Source: Hyphomicrobiales bacterium
Lineage (GTDB): Bacteria; Pseudomonadota; Alphaproteobacteria; Rhizobiales; Devosiaceae
DNA: 35,130 nucleotides
Reading direction: 5' to 3'
Assembly: GCA_900470445.1 (NCBI GenBank)
Contig: UCAU01000034.1
Location: forward strand, 1-35,130
Shown: one piece after another, positions 1 to 7,674 of the stretch
Layout: each line of letters starts with the position of its first letter
Position numbering within the stretch: position 1 is the stretch's first letter
Notes under the pieces: generated by a model
Told to the model about the DNA's origin: nothing
The model's input: the letters and a program-made list of their open reading frames with translations, nothing else
Database searches by the model: none
Position numbers and translations under genes: made by a program

Positions 1-9
1 TCAAGTTCC

Positions 10-96
10 ATCGTCATTGCCCGGCTTGTCCGGGCAATCCATTGCTGCCGCTGATGCTGAGAGATGGATCACCCGGACAAGCCGGGTGATGACGAT
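10..96. repeat. Pair of inverted extragenic palindromes
   Basis: Two palindromic units lie head to head at 10-42 and 64-96. The first has the stem ATTGCCCGG/CCGGGCAAT and the second ATCACCCGG/CCGGGTGAT. The units match as inverted copies, and where they differ both sides of the stem change together (TG/CA against CA/TG), so pairing is kept. Such elements are common between genes in Hyphomicrobiales genomes. They lie beyond the 3' end of the oxidoreductase gene. Open frames through them are artefacts of the repeat. Confidence 0.8.
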
Positions 97-180
97 GAAT
101 CGAGGGACACGCGCAGGTCGCGAAATCCCGATTTTGGGCTGGTCATAAACCTTGCGGCTGCGTTTGCATCTCGAGATGGG

Positions 181-250
181 CCCCGGCCTGCGCCGGGGTG
201 ACACCGGGTTTGGGGCGACACCGTGGGTGGGCCCGGCGCGAAAGCGCGCC
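181..250. repeat. Two further GC-rich hairpins downstream of the oxidoreductase
   Basis: A hairpin CCCCGGC-CTGC-GCCGGGG spans 181-198. A second, GGCGCG-AAAG-CGCGCC, spans 235-250. The second lies 13 bases beyond the stop codon of the leftward oxidoreductase gene and could help end or protect its mRNA, but it has no T-run, so I do not call it an intrinsic terminator. The first resembles a common alphaproteobacterial extragenic repeat unit. Confidence 0.5.
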
Positions 251-262
251 AAGCCCTATGGC

Positions 263-1543
263 TTAGAGCCGAACCAGTTTGCCGACGTTTACCGGCAGGC
301 CGGTGGCGAAGGACTGGTTGGCGGCGATGCCGGTCAGGATCGACAGCGCGCCGTCGCGGTGGTTCGCCCCGTAGCCGGGTCGGGGCGTGGCGTCGCCGAA
401 GATTTCGTTGAGCATGATATTGTCGCCGCCCCCATGGCCGCCTTCAGCATGCTTGATGGGGATGACGCGCGCTTCGCCATGCAGGGGGAAGTGATAGAGA
501 TCGATACCCTTGGCTGCGCCTTCGGCGGTCGAGGTGGAGCCGGCATTGATGTAGGAGGTTTCGCGCACCATTAGCTCGAGGCGCCCGCCGGTGCCGTTGA
601 TGGCAACGTTGAAGCCTTCCCAGGGGGCATAGGCGTAGAGCGAATAGGTCATCACCGCCTTGTTGCGGTAGCGGACCATGACATTCATCGTATCTTCGAT
701 GGAGATGCCGTCGCCGAACACGTTCTGGTCGCGCTGGTAGCCGTCTTCCTTTTCGCCGTCCCAATAGAGGCCCTTCTGGACCGGGTTGGCGGTGAGGTCG
801 ATAGCGAAGGGGTCGTCCTTGGCCGCTTCGACGCCGGTGGTGCGGGTATAGGGGGTGAATACCCCGCGCTCCTCGGCATTGGCGCGGCCGTAGAATTTGA
901 GATCGCCCATGGCAAAGACCGTGTCGGGCTGGCTGCCGAGCCAGAAATTGACGAGGTCGAAATGGTGGGTCGATTTGTGGACCATGAGGCCACCACTATT
1001 GCGCTTATCGCGGTGCCAGCGGCGGAAATAGTCGGCGCCGTGGCGGGTGTCGAGCAGCCATTCGAAATGCACCGAAGTGGGGGTGCCGATGGCGCCTTCG
1101 GCGATCAGTTCGCGCAGGGCCGAATTATGCGGGGCATAACGGTAATTGAAGGTCACCCGCACCGAACGGCCGGTCCGCTCGACCGCGTCCAGGATGGCCT
1201 GGCACTTTTCCGGATCGGTGGTCATCGGCTTTTCGGTGATGACGTCACAGCCGGCTTCGAGCGCCGCAATGATATATTGATGGTGGGTGCGATCGATCGA
1301 GGTGACGATGACGGTGTCGGGCTTGGCCTCGGCGATCATCGTGGCAAAGTCGGCGGCCTTGTAGGTGGGGACAGCCTTGCCGGACAGCTCTTTTTCGATC
1401 GCGCGATTGGTGTAATCCATGCGGACCTGGTTGGTGTCGCAAAGCGCGACGAGCTGGGAATGTTCGCGATGAGGACCCAGGATGGCTTCATAAAACATCC
1501 GCGCCCGACCCCCGGTTCCCACCAGTGCATAGGTCTTGGCCAT
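263..1543 (-). CDS. Gfo/Idh/MocA family oxidoreductase
   Basis: This is a predicted NAD(P)-dependent sugar or polyol dehydrogenase of 426 residues, acting in the cytoplasm. The N-terminus has the Rossmann turn YALVGTGGRARMF, and the family motif TEKPMTTD lies near residue 110. The C-terminal half is the substrate domain. An in-frame start 22 codons upstream (1609) is possible. I chose 1543 because the Rossmann strand begins directly after it and GGAGA lies 7 to 8 bases before it. It diverges from a GntR-family regulator, a common arrangement for a sugar-catabolic gene and its repressor. The substrate cannot be read from the sequence; inositol-like sugars or deoxy-sugars are possible. No sugar transporter is adjacent. 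Confidence 0.88.
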   Translation of the reverse strand: MAKTYALVGTGGRARMFYEAILGPHREHSQLVALCDTNQVRMDYTNRAIEKELSGKAVPTYKAADFATMIAEAKPDTVIVTSIDRTHHQYIIAALEAGCDVITEKPMTTDPEKCQAILDAVERTGRSVRVTFNYRYAPHNSALRELIAEGAIGTPTSVHFEWLLDTRHGADYFRRWHRDKRNSGGLMVHKSTHHFDLVNFWLGSQPDTVFAMGDLKFYGRANAEERGVFTPYTRTTGVEAAKDDPFAIDLTANPVQKGLYWDGEKEDGYQRDQNVFGDGISIEDTMNVMVRYRNKAVMTYSLYAYAPWEGFNVAINGTGGRLELMVRETSYINAGSTSTAEGAAKGIDLYHFPLHGEARVIPIKHAEGGHGGGDNIMLNEIFGDATPRPGYGANHRDGALSILTGIAANQSFATGLPVNVGKLVRL

Positions 1544-1788
1544 TCGATTTTCTCCAGTCTCGATGCGATTATTGCGCCCATGGACAGGCAACGACGAAGC
1601 ATCTACCATACAAGATTGCGAGGGGCACTAGTTCTTTTGATTATTTTGAACGTGAGAAGCTCCGTCCTCGATTGAGGGGCCGGTAGACGGGGCGCGCAGG
1701 CAAAAGGCCAAAAACCTGTGGATCGCGGCCGATTGGGGGAATTGGGCGCGATCAAAGCAGGCATGGTTGGGGAGGAAACAACGAGACG
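1544..1788. promoter_or_regulatory. Divergent intergenic region, oxidoreductase / GntR regulator
   Basis: This 245-base gap separates two divergent genes and must hold both promoters. It includes an AT-rich patch at about 1630-1650 (GTTC at 1631-1634 and GAAC at 1648-1651, only four paired bases). I see no convincing GntR operator or -35/-10 pair. The GntR gene has a GGAGG ribosome site at 1771-1775. Confidence 0.4.
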
Positions 1789-2463
1789 ATGGCCCAGGTG
1801 CTGGAAACGAACGAGGAAACCATTGCGCTGCGCGTCGTGCGCGCCTTGCGCGACGAGATTGTCACCATGGCCCTGCGGCCGGGCGATGTGATTTCCGAAA
1901 GCGATATTGCGGGGCGCTATGGGGTGTCGCGCCAGCCGGTGCGCGAGGCGTTTATCCGCCTGGCGCAGCAGGGGCTGCTGCTGATCCGGCCCAAGCGGGC
2001 AACCGTGGTCAAGAAAATCTCGCCCGACGGGGTGCGGCAATCGCGGTTCATCCGCGAATCCATCGAGGTCGAGATCATTCGGCGGGTGGCGGCCAAGCCG
2101 GGCAAGGATGCCCTGGCCGTGCTTAACGGATTGATCGCCGACCAGGAGAAGGCATCGGCGGCCAATGACCGGGCAGCGTTTCATACGCTGGATGAATTGT
2201 TTCACCGCACGCTCGCCCGGCTGGCGGGGGTGGAATATGCGTGGCAGCTGATCGACGATCACAAGATCCAGCTCGATCGGGTGCGCTATCTGACGCTGGG
2301 CGTTTCCTCGAGCCAACGCGCCATTGCCGAGCACAAGGAGATCGCCGCCGCGGTGGGCAAGGCCGATGTGGCAGCGGCCGAACAGGCCATGCGCGAACAT
2401 CTGGAACGCGCCGAAGTGCTGCTGGCTCAGACGATCGAGGATTTCCCGGATTATTTCGAATAG
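1789..2463 (+). CDS. GntR family transcriptional regulator (FadR/FCD subfamily)
   Basis: A 224-residue DNA-binding regulator. Residues about 12-75 form the winged helix-turn-helix; the motif GRYGVSRQPVREAFIRL at 42-58 is the recognition region of GntR proteins. The rest is an alpha-helical FCD ligand domain with conserved histidines in DELFHRTLARL, AEHKEI and MREHLERAE, which in this family often bind a metal and a small carboxylate. The start ATG has GGAGG 13 bases upstream. It diverges from the oxidoreductase gene and precedes an alpha/beta hydrolase by 66 bases, so it probably controls one or both. The effector is unknown; sugar acids are typical for the family. Confidence 0.88.
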   Translation: MAQVLETNEETIALRVVRALRDEIVTMALRPGDVISESDIAGRYGVSRQPVREAFIRLAQQGLLLIRPKRATVVKKISPDGVRQSRFIRESIEVEIIRRVAAKPGKDALAVLNGLIADQEKASAANDRAAFHTLDELFHRTLARLAGVEYAWQLIDDHKIQLDRVRYLTLGVSSSQRAIAEHKEIAAAVGKADVAAAEQAMREHLERAEVLLAQTIEDFPDYFE

Positions 2464-2529
2464 GCCTATGGGCCAGCCACGCTGAACCATGTCGGGGGTC
2501 TGTCGTTGAGACAGGCAAGGAGAACCGAC

Positions 2530-3444
2530 ATGAGCGAGAGCTGGCAGGCCGAGCGGCGTAATCTTGACCGATTGACCAAGCATCGGCGCATGGACGTCGA
2601 TGGGGTCGATGTCTTTTATCGCGAGGCAGGGCCGGCCGATGGCCCGGTTTTGCTCTTGCCGCATGGCTATCCCGGCTCGTCGATGGAGTTTCGCGGGCTG
2701 ATGCCGGCGCTGGCCGACCGCTATCGGCTGCTGGCGCCGGACTTTCCCGGACAGGGATTGAGCGCCACCCCGGAGGGGTTCGATTATAGCTTTGACGGCT
2801 ATGCGCGGTTTCTGGAGCGCTTTGCCGAGAGGCTGGGCGTGCAGCGGCTGGTGCTTTACCTGCACGATTTCGGATCGCAGATCGGGCTGCGCCTGGCCAT
2901 CTTGCGGCCCGAGTGGATTGCCGGGCTGATCATTCAGAACGGGGACATCTACGAGGACGTGCTGGGCCCCAAATATGGGGGGCTCAAGGCCTATTTCGCC
3001 GACAAGAGTCCCGAGCACCGCAAGGCCATCGAAGATGCGGTGAGCCAGGAGGGGTTCAGGGAAGAATATCTCAATGCGCTGCGGCCCGAACTGGCCGAAA
3101 CCATGCCGCCCGAACTCTGGCTCTATCACTGGTCGCTGATGACGCCGCGGCGCAAGGCCATCATGGTGGATATCATCAAGGGGCTGGAGCAGAACCTGAA
3201 CTGGTTTGGGCGTTACCAGTCCTATCTGCGCCAGCACCAGCCGCCGGCGCTGATCCTATGGGGGCCGCAGGACGGCTATATGCCCGAGGAATCCGCCCGC
3301 GCCTATCAGCGCGACCTGCCGCGGTGCGAGTTGCATCTGCTCGATGCCGGCCATTGGGCGCTGGAGACCAGCCTTGACGACACGGTGCCGCTGATCCGGG
3401 ACTTTCTCGGACGGGTCTGGGCGAGCCGCGTTACAAATGCGTAA
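2530..3444 (+). CDS. Alpha/beta hydrolase (epoxide hydrolase / dehalogenase-like)
   Basis: A 304-residue cytoplasmic alpha/beta-hydrolase. The oxyanion motif HGYPGS is at residues 45-50. The nucleophile elbow is LHDFGSQIG with Asp113, so the nucleophile is Asp rather than Ser, as in epoxide hydrolases and haloalkane dehalogenases. The catalytic histidine is in DAGHWALE near residue 283. The residue after the nucleophile is Phe, not the Trp that binds halide in dehalogenases, so epoxide hydrolase-like chemistry fits better; the substrate is open. The start at 2530 has AAGGAG about 7 bases upstream. A start 8 codons earlier would lie before that ribosome site and is unlikely. It may be co-transcribed with the GntR regulator gene. 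Confidence 0.85.
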   Translation: MSESWQAERRNLDRLTKHRRMDVDGVDVFYREAGPADGPVLLLPHGYPGSSMEFRGLMPALADRYRLLAPDFPGQGLSATPEGFDYSFDGYARFLERFAERLGVQRLVLYLHDFGSQIGLRLAILRPEWIAGLIIQNGDIYEDVLGPKYGGLKAYFADKSPEHRKAIEDAVSQEGFREEYLNALRPELAETMPPELWLYHWSLMTPRRKAIMVDIIKGLEQNLNWFGRYQSYLRQHQPPALILWGPQDGYMPEESARAYQRDLPRCELHLLDAGHWALETSLDDTVPLIRDFLGRVWASRVTNA

Positions 3445-3527
3445 TGGAGTGGCAGCAGGGGCTGGCGGATCGGGGTGGGGGTGCCTACCTTGGAGGCAAT
3501 CGATAAGAACCCTGCCGAGTATTCCTT

Positions 3528-6434
3528 ATGTCCCATCCCGCATTCGAGCTGATCCGTGACGAGCATATCGCGGAGGTCAATTCGCAGGCGCAATTGTTCC
3601 GGCACAAAAAGACCGGGGCGGAGGTGCTCAGCCTCGTCAATGACGATGAGAACAAGGTGTTCGGCGTAACCTTCAAGACGCCGCCGCAGGATTCGACGGG
3701 GATTGCGCATATTCTTGAGCATTCGGTGCTGTGCGGATCGCGCAAGTATCCGGTCAAGAAGCCGTTTGTGGAACTGCTCAAGGGCAGCATGCACACATTC
3801 CTCAATGCCATGACATTTCCGGACAAGACCGCCTATCCGGTGGCCAGCCAGAATCTCAAGGACTTTTACAACCTCGTCGATGTCTATCTCGATGCGGTGT
3901 TTTTTCCGCTGATCAGCGAAGACACGTTCCGCCAGGAAGGCTGGCATTACGAGCTGGAAAATGTGCAGGCGCCGCTGGTTTATAAGGGCGTCGTATTCAA
4001 TGAAATGAAGGGCGTGTTTTCCTCGCCGGACGCGGTGATGCGCGATCTCAGCCAGCGCTCGCTCTACCCCGATATCACCTATGGCAAATCGTCCGGCGGT
4101 GATCCCAAGGCCATTCCCGAGCTGACCTACAAGCAGTTCAAGTCGTTTCACGAGACCTTCTATCACCCGTCCAATACGCGGGCGTTTTTCTCGGGGGATG
4201 ATGATGCGGGCAAGCGCCTCGCCATCCTCGACGAATATTTCAGCCAGTTCGAACGGCTCGACGTGGATGCCGAGGTGCAGTTGCAGCCGCGGTTCAATGC
4301 GCCGCGGCAGATCGTGGCGACCTATGCCGGGCCCAAAAGTGAGGGCAAGGCGCGGGATGGCATGGTGTCGGTCAATTGGATGATCGATCCGCCGGTGGAC
4401 CGTACGGAAGCATTGAGCCATTCCATGCTGAGCTATCTGCTGGCAGGCAATCCCGCCGCGCCCCTCCGCAAGGCACTGACTGAATCGGGGCTGGGCGAGG
4501 GGATGACCGGGGGCGGCATTGGCTCGGGCCTGCGCCAGCCGATGGCGAGTTTCGGCATGAAGGGGATCGACGCGGCGGATGCCCAAAAGGTCGAGGCGCT
4601 GATCCTGTCGACGCTCAAAGATGTCGCCGACAAGGGTTTTGCCGAGGACCAGCTGGAAGCGGCGATCAATACATTCGAGTTCTCGCTGCGCGAGAACAAT
4701 ACCGGATCCTACCCGCGTGGCATGACCTATATGTTCACGGCCATGAATGGCTGGCTGCATGGCGGGGATCCGTTGGAGCCGCTGGCTTTCGAGGGGCCAC
4801 TGGCGAGCCTCAAGGCCAAAGCGGCGGAGGGACATTTCGCCAGGGAAATTTCCCGGCTGTTCCTTGATAACGCTCATCGCACCACGGTTACGCTGAGTGC
4901 GGACCCGGAGCAGGGCGCGCGCGAGGCGGCCGAAGAAGTGGCGAAGCTGGCGGCGGTGCGGCAAGGGTTGGACGAGGCGGCGCTGGAAGCGGTGGTGGCC
5001 GAGACTGAAAAGCTCAAGGCATTGCAGGAAAGCGTGGATGATCCGGCGGAACTGGCCAAGATTCCGACGCTGACCCTAGCCGATCTGCCACGCGAAAGCC
5101 GGACGGTGCCGATCGAGATCGGCACGCTGGCCGATACCAGGCTGTTTTATCATGACCTGCCCACGCTGGGGATCGTCTATCTCGATCTGGGCTTTGACCT
5201 GCATGTGCTGGACAAGGAGCTTCTGCCCTATCTGCCGCTGTTCGGGCGGGCGCTGCTGCAGACCGGGACGAGCAAACAGGATTTCGTATCGCTGACGCAG
5301 CGCATTGGGCGCTCGACGGGCGGGATTGCGCAGCATCGGGGCCTGTCGGCGCGACAGGGGAGCGATGGCAGCGCGGCGTGGTTTTTCCTGTCGGGCAAGG
5401 CGGTGCCGGACAAGCATGAGGAAATGCTCGCCATTATGGGCGATGTGCTGCTCGATGCGCGGCTGGATAATCGCGAGCGGTTCCGCCAGATGGCGCTGGA
5501 GGAAAAGGCCGGGTTCGAGACGCGGCTGGTGCCGGGGGGCAATGCCATTGTCGACACACGGCTCAAGTCCGGGCTGACCGAGGCTGGGTGGATTGCCGAG
5601 CAATCGGGTGGCGTGAGCTATCTGGGATTCCTGCGCGAGTTGGTGCAGCGGATCGATAGCGATTGGGCCAGTGTTGAGGCGGCGCTGGTGCGCATTCGCG
5701 ATACGCTGTTCCAGCGCGGGCATATGATTGTCAATGTGACGGCCGATGGCTCGCTGTGGGATCGGGCCAAGGGGGAGATCGAGAGCTTCCTGGGGCGGCT
5801 GCCCAATGGCACGCCGGCTTTTGCCGATTGGTCGGTTGATCTGGCGCCCAAGTCGGAAGGGCTGATCATTCCGGCGCAGGTCAATTATGTGGGCAAGGGG
5901 GCCAATCTGCGGGCGCTCGGGTTCGAGCTGACCGGCGCTTCCAGCGTGGTGCTGAAGTTTTTGAACACCACTTATTTGTGGGACAAGGTGCGGGTGCAGG
6001 GCGGCGCCTATGGTGGCTCGAGCCGGTTTGACCTGACCTCGGGCAATTTCTCGTTTCTGTCCTATCGCGATCCCAATCTGCTCAAGACGCTGGATGCTTA
6101 TGATGGGGCGGCCAAGGCGCTGAATGCCGGGATTGGCGAGAATGATCTGACGCGGTCGATCATTGGGGTGATCGGGGATATCGACGGCTATGAATTCCCC
6201 GATGCCAAGGGCTATTCCTCGATGTGGCGGCAGCTGACGGGGACGACGGATGCAATCCGGCAGCAGCGGCGCGATGAGGTTTTGGGCACAAGTGCAGCTG
6301 ATTTCAAGCGACTTGCCGAGGCGGTGGACGCGGTGGCGCGGCACGGCCATGTCGTGGTGCTGGGCGGGGAAGCGGCGATCACCGCGGCCAACGAGACGCG
6401 GCCGGGACTGTTGAGGGTCAGCAAGGTGCTGTGA
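3528..6434 (+). CDS. Insulinase-family metalloprotease, M16C (presequence protease-like)
   Basis: A 968-residue zinc peptidase, the usual length for the M16C group (PreP/Cym1, falcilysin). The inverted zinc motif HILEH is at residues 61-65, with the downstream glutamate in VVFNEMKGVF near 158. The following segment SVLCGSRKYPVKKPF is typical of M16C. Two M16 halves joined by a central helical linker (about 440-520) form the closed chamber in known members, which degrade short unstructured peptides. No signal peptide is seen, so I expect a cytoplasmic peptide scavenger. The ribosome site before the ATG is weak. Flanking genes give no functional hint. Confidence 0.92.
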   Translation: MSHPAFELIRDEHIAEVNSQAQLFRHKKTGAEVLSLVNDDENKVFGVTFKTPPQDSTGIAHILEHSVLCGSRKYPVKKPFVELLKGSMHTFLNAMTFPDKTAYPVASQNLKDFYNLVDVYLDAVFFPLISEDTFRQEGWHYELENVQAPLVYKGVVFNEMKGVFSSPDAVMRDLSQRSLYPDITYGKSSGGDPKAIPELTYKQFKSFHETFYHPSNTRAFFSGDDDAGKRLAILDEYFSQFERLDVDAEVQLQPRFNAPRQIVATYAGPKSEGKARDGMVSVNWMIDPPVDRTEALSHSMLSYLLAGNPAAPLRKALTESGLGEGMTGGGIGSGLRQPMASFGMKGIDAADAQKVEALILSTLKDVADKGFAEDQLEAAINTFEFSLRENNTGSYPRGMTYMFTAMNGWLHGGDPLEPLAFEGPLASLKAKAAEGHFAREISRLFLDNAHRTTVTLSADPEQGAREAAEEVAKLAAVRQGLDEAALEAVVAETEKLKALQESVDDPAELAKIPTLTLADLPRESRTVPIEIGTLADTRLFYHDLPTLGIVYLDLGFDLHVLDKELLPYLPLFGRALLQTGTSKQDFVSLTQRIGRSTGGIAQHRGLSARQGSDGSAAWFFLSGKAVPDKHEEMLAIMGDVLLDARLDNRERFRQMALEEKAGFETRLVPGGNAIVDTRLKSGLTEAGWIAEQSGGVSYLGFLRELVQRIDSDWASVEAALVRIRDTLFQRGHMIVNVTADGSLWDRAKGEIESFLGRLPNGTPAFADWSVDLAPKSEGLIIPAQVNYVGKGANLRALGFELTGASSVVLKFLNTTYLWDKVRVQGGAYGGSSRFDLTSGNFSFLSYRDPNLLKTLDAYDGAAKALNAGIGENDLTRSIIGVIGDIDGYEFPDAKGYSSMWRQLTGTTDAIRQQRRDEVLGTSAADFKRLAEAVDAVARHGHVVVLGGEAAITAANETRPGLLRVSKVL

Positions 6435-6459
6435 GGAAGCGGTTTAGCGCCCACTGCTT

Positions 6460-6603
6460 CCTTCTCCCCTTGTGGGAGAAGGTGCCCGCAGGGCGGATGA
6501 GGGGTGTTTTCTGAGCTTCTGGCATGGGATGGCGCAGAACCCCTCACCCTGATCATTCTGCTGAACGCAGAATGATCTGTCCCTCTCCCACAAGGGGCGA
6601 GGG
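6460..6603. repeat. Composite nested inverted repeat
   Basis: The outer arms are at 6460-6482 and 6581-6603 and are near-perfect reverse complements; each arm is itself a palindrome (CTCCCC-TTGT-GGGAG type). A second pair, TGAGGGGT at 6497-6504 and ACCCCTCA at 6539-6546, nests inside. Between the second pair and the right outer arm sits a perfect hairpin, GATCATTCTG-CTGAACG-CAGAATGATC, at 6551-6577. The element fills nearly the whole gap between the protease and exonuclease genes. It resembles known small non-coding extragenic repeats of Hyphomicrobiales. It encodes no transposase. Confidence 0.8.
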
Positions 6604-6669
6604 ATGATGACCGATGGGGTTGTGTCAGAATCTGAACCAGGTCTGCCCGCCTTGCGTTATCATCCCGCC

Positions 6670-7674
6670 ATGGCCAGTCCGATCCTCGATCGAAATCTGC
6701 ATATCAAGGCGATCGATGCCTATATCGATCCCTCCGTGCCCCGGGAGCGGGCGATTGTTACCCATGGGCATGCGGACCATGCGCGGGCGGGGCATGGGGC
6801 GGTGCTGGCGACGCCCGATACGATTGCCATCATGAAGACGCGGTATGGCGAGGATTGTGCCGGGCGGTTCGAGCCGCTGGATTTTGGCGTGCCATTGCGG
6901 ATCGATGAGGTGACGATCACGCTACATCCGGCGGGGCATATTCTGGGTTCGGCGCAGGTGCTGGTGGAGCAGGCCGGGCAGCGGGTGGTGGTGACCGGGG
7001 ATTACAAGCGCCTTAGAGACCGGACGGCGCAGGCTTATGAGCTGGTGGAATGTGACCTGCTGGTCACCGAGGCGACGTTTGGACTGCCGGTGTTTCAGCA
7101 TCCGCAGCCGAGTGTTGAAATCGGGCGACTGCTGAAATCGGTCGCGGACAATCCTGAGCGGGCCCATCTGATCGGCTGCTACGCACTAGGCAAAGCCCAG
7201 CGGGTAATCGCGCTATTGCGGGATGCCGGTTACGACGCGCCGATTTATCTGCATGGGGCGATGCTCCGGCTCTGTGCGCTTTATGAGGAACTGGGCGTGA
7301 GCCTGGGGGAATTGCGGCCGGCGCTGGATGTGCCCAAGGCGGCTTTTGCCGGGCAGATCGTGATCGCGCCGCCCTCGGCTATTCGCGACCGCTGGAGCCG
7401 GCGGTTTCCCGATCCGGTGACCTGCCAGGCCTCGGGCTGGATGAGTGTGAAACAACGCGCAAGACAGGCGCTGGTAGAATTGCCACTGGTAATTTCGGAC
7501 CATTGCGACTGGGGGGAGTTGCAGCAGACGATCCGCGAGACTCAAGCCGAAACCGTGTGGGTGACGCATGGGCGGGAGGATGCGCTGGTCTATTGGTGCC
7601 AGACGCAGGGGCTAGTAGCCGAACCGCTCAATATCCAGGGTTTTGAGGACGATGGCGGGGAGGGCAAGGCGTGA
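6670..7674 (+). CDS. Ligase-associated DNA exonuclease (metallo-beta-lactamase / beta-CASP)
   Basis: A 334-residue metallo-beta-lactamase-fold nuclease of the family linked to bacterial ATP-dependent DNA ligases. The metal motif HGHADH is at residues 32-37, and HPAGHILGSAQV and VVTGDYK follow in the usual order; the C-terminal part is the beta-CASP-like region. The frame is open from 6604, but those 22 extra codons begin inside the inverted repeat, and 6670 gives the length usual for the family. It has no clear ribosome site, so this start is less certain. The gene overlaps the ligase gene by four bases (GTGA), so the two are probably translationally coupled and act together in DNA damage repair. 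Confidence 0.9.
   Translation: MASPILDRNLHIKAIDAYIDPSVPRERAIVTHGHADHARAGHGAVLATPDTIAIMKTRYGEDCAGRFEPLDFGVPLRIDEVTITLHPAGHILGSAQVLVEQAGQRVVVTGDYKRLRDRTAQAYELVECDLLVTEATFGLPVFQHPQPSVEIGRLLKSVADNPERAHLIGCYALGKAQRVIALLRDAGYDAPIYLHGAMLRLCALYEELGVSLGELRPALDVPKAAFAGQIVIAPPSAIRDRWSRRFPDPVTCQASGWMSVKQRARQALVELPLVISDHCDWGELQQTIRETQAETVWVTHGREDALVYWCQTQGLVAEPLNIQGFEDDGGEGKA

Noticed and set aside
1..252. 83-codon open frame on the minus strand
   Set aside because: It runs through the palindromic repeats; its sequence (MDCPDKPGNDD) is a well-known spurious translation of such repeats.
1631..1651. GTTC...GAAC inverted pair upstream of the GntR gene
   Set aside because: Only four paired bases in an AT-rich patch; too weak to call an operator.
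2558..2582. TTGACC direct repeat resembling the opp palindrome half-site
   Set aside because: It lies inside the alpha/beta hydrolase coding region and is a direct, not inverted, repeat; probably chance.
1603..3237. Long minus-strand open frame of 544 codons
   Set aside because: Antisense shadow of the GntR and hydrolase genes in GC-rich DNA; low-complexity, with no domain or start context.
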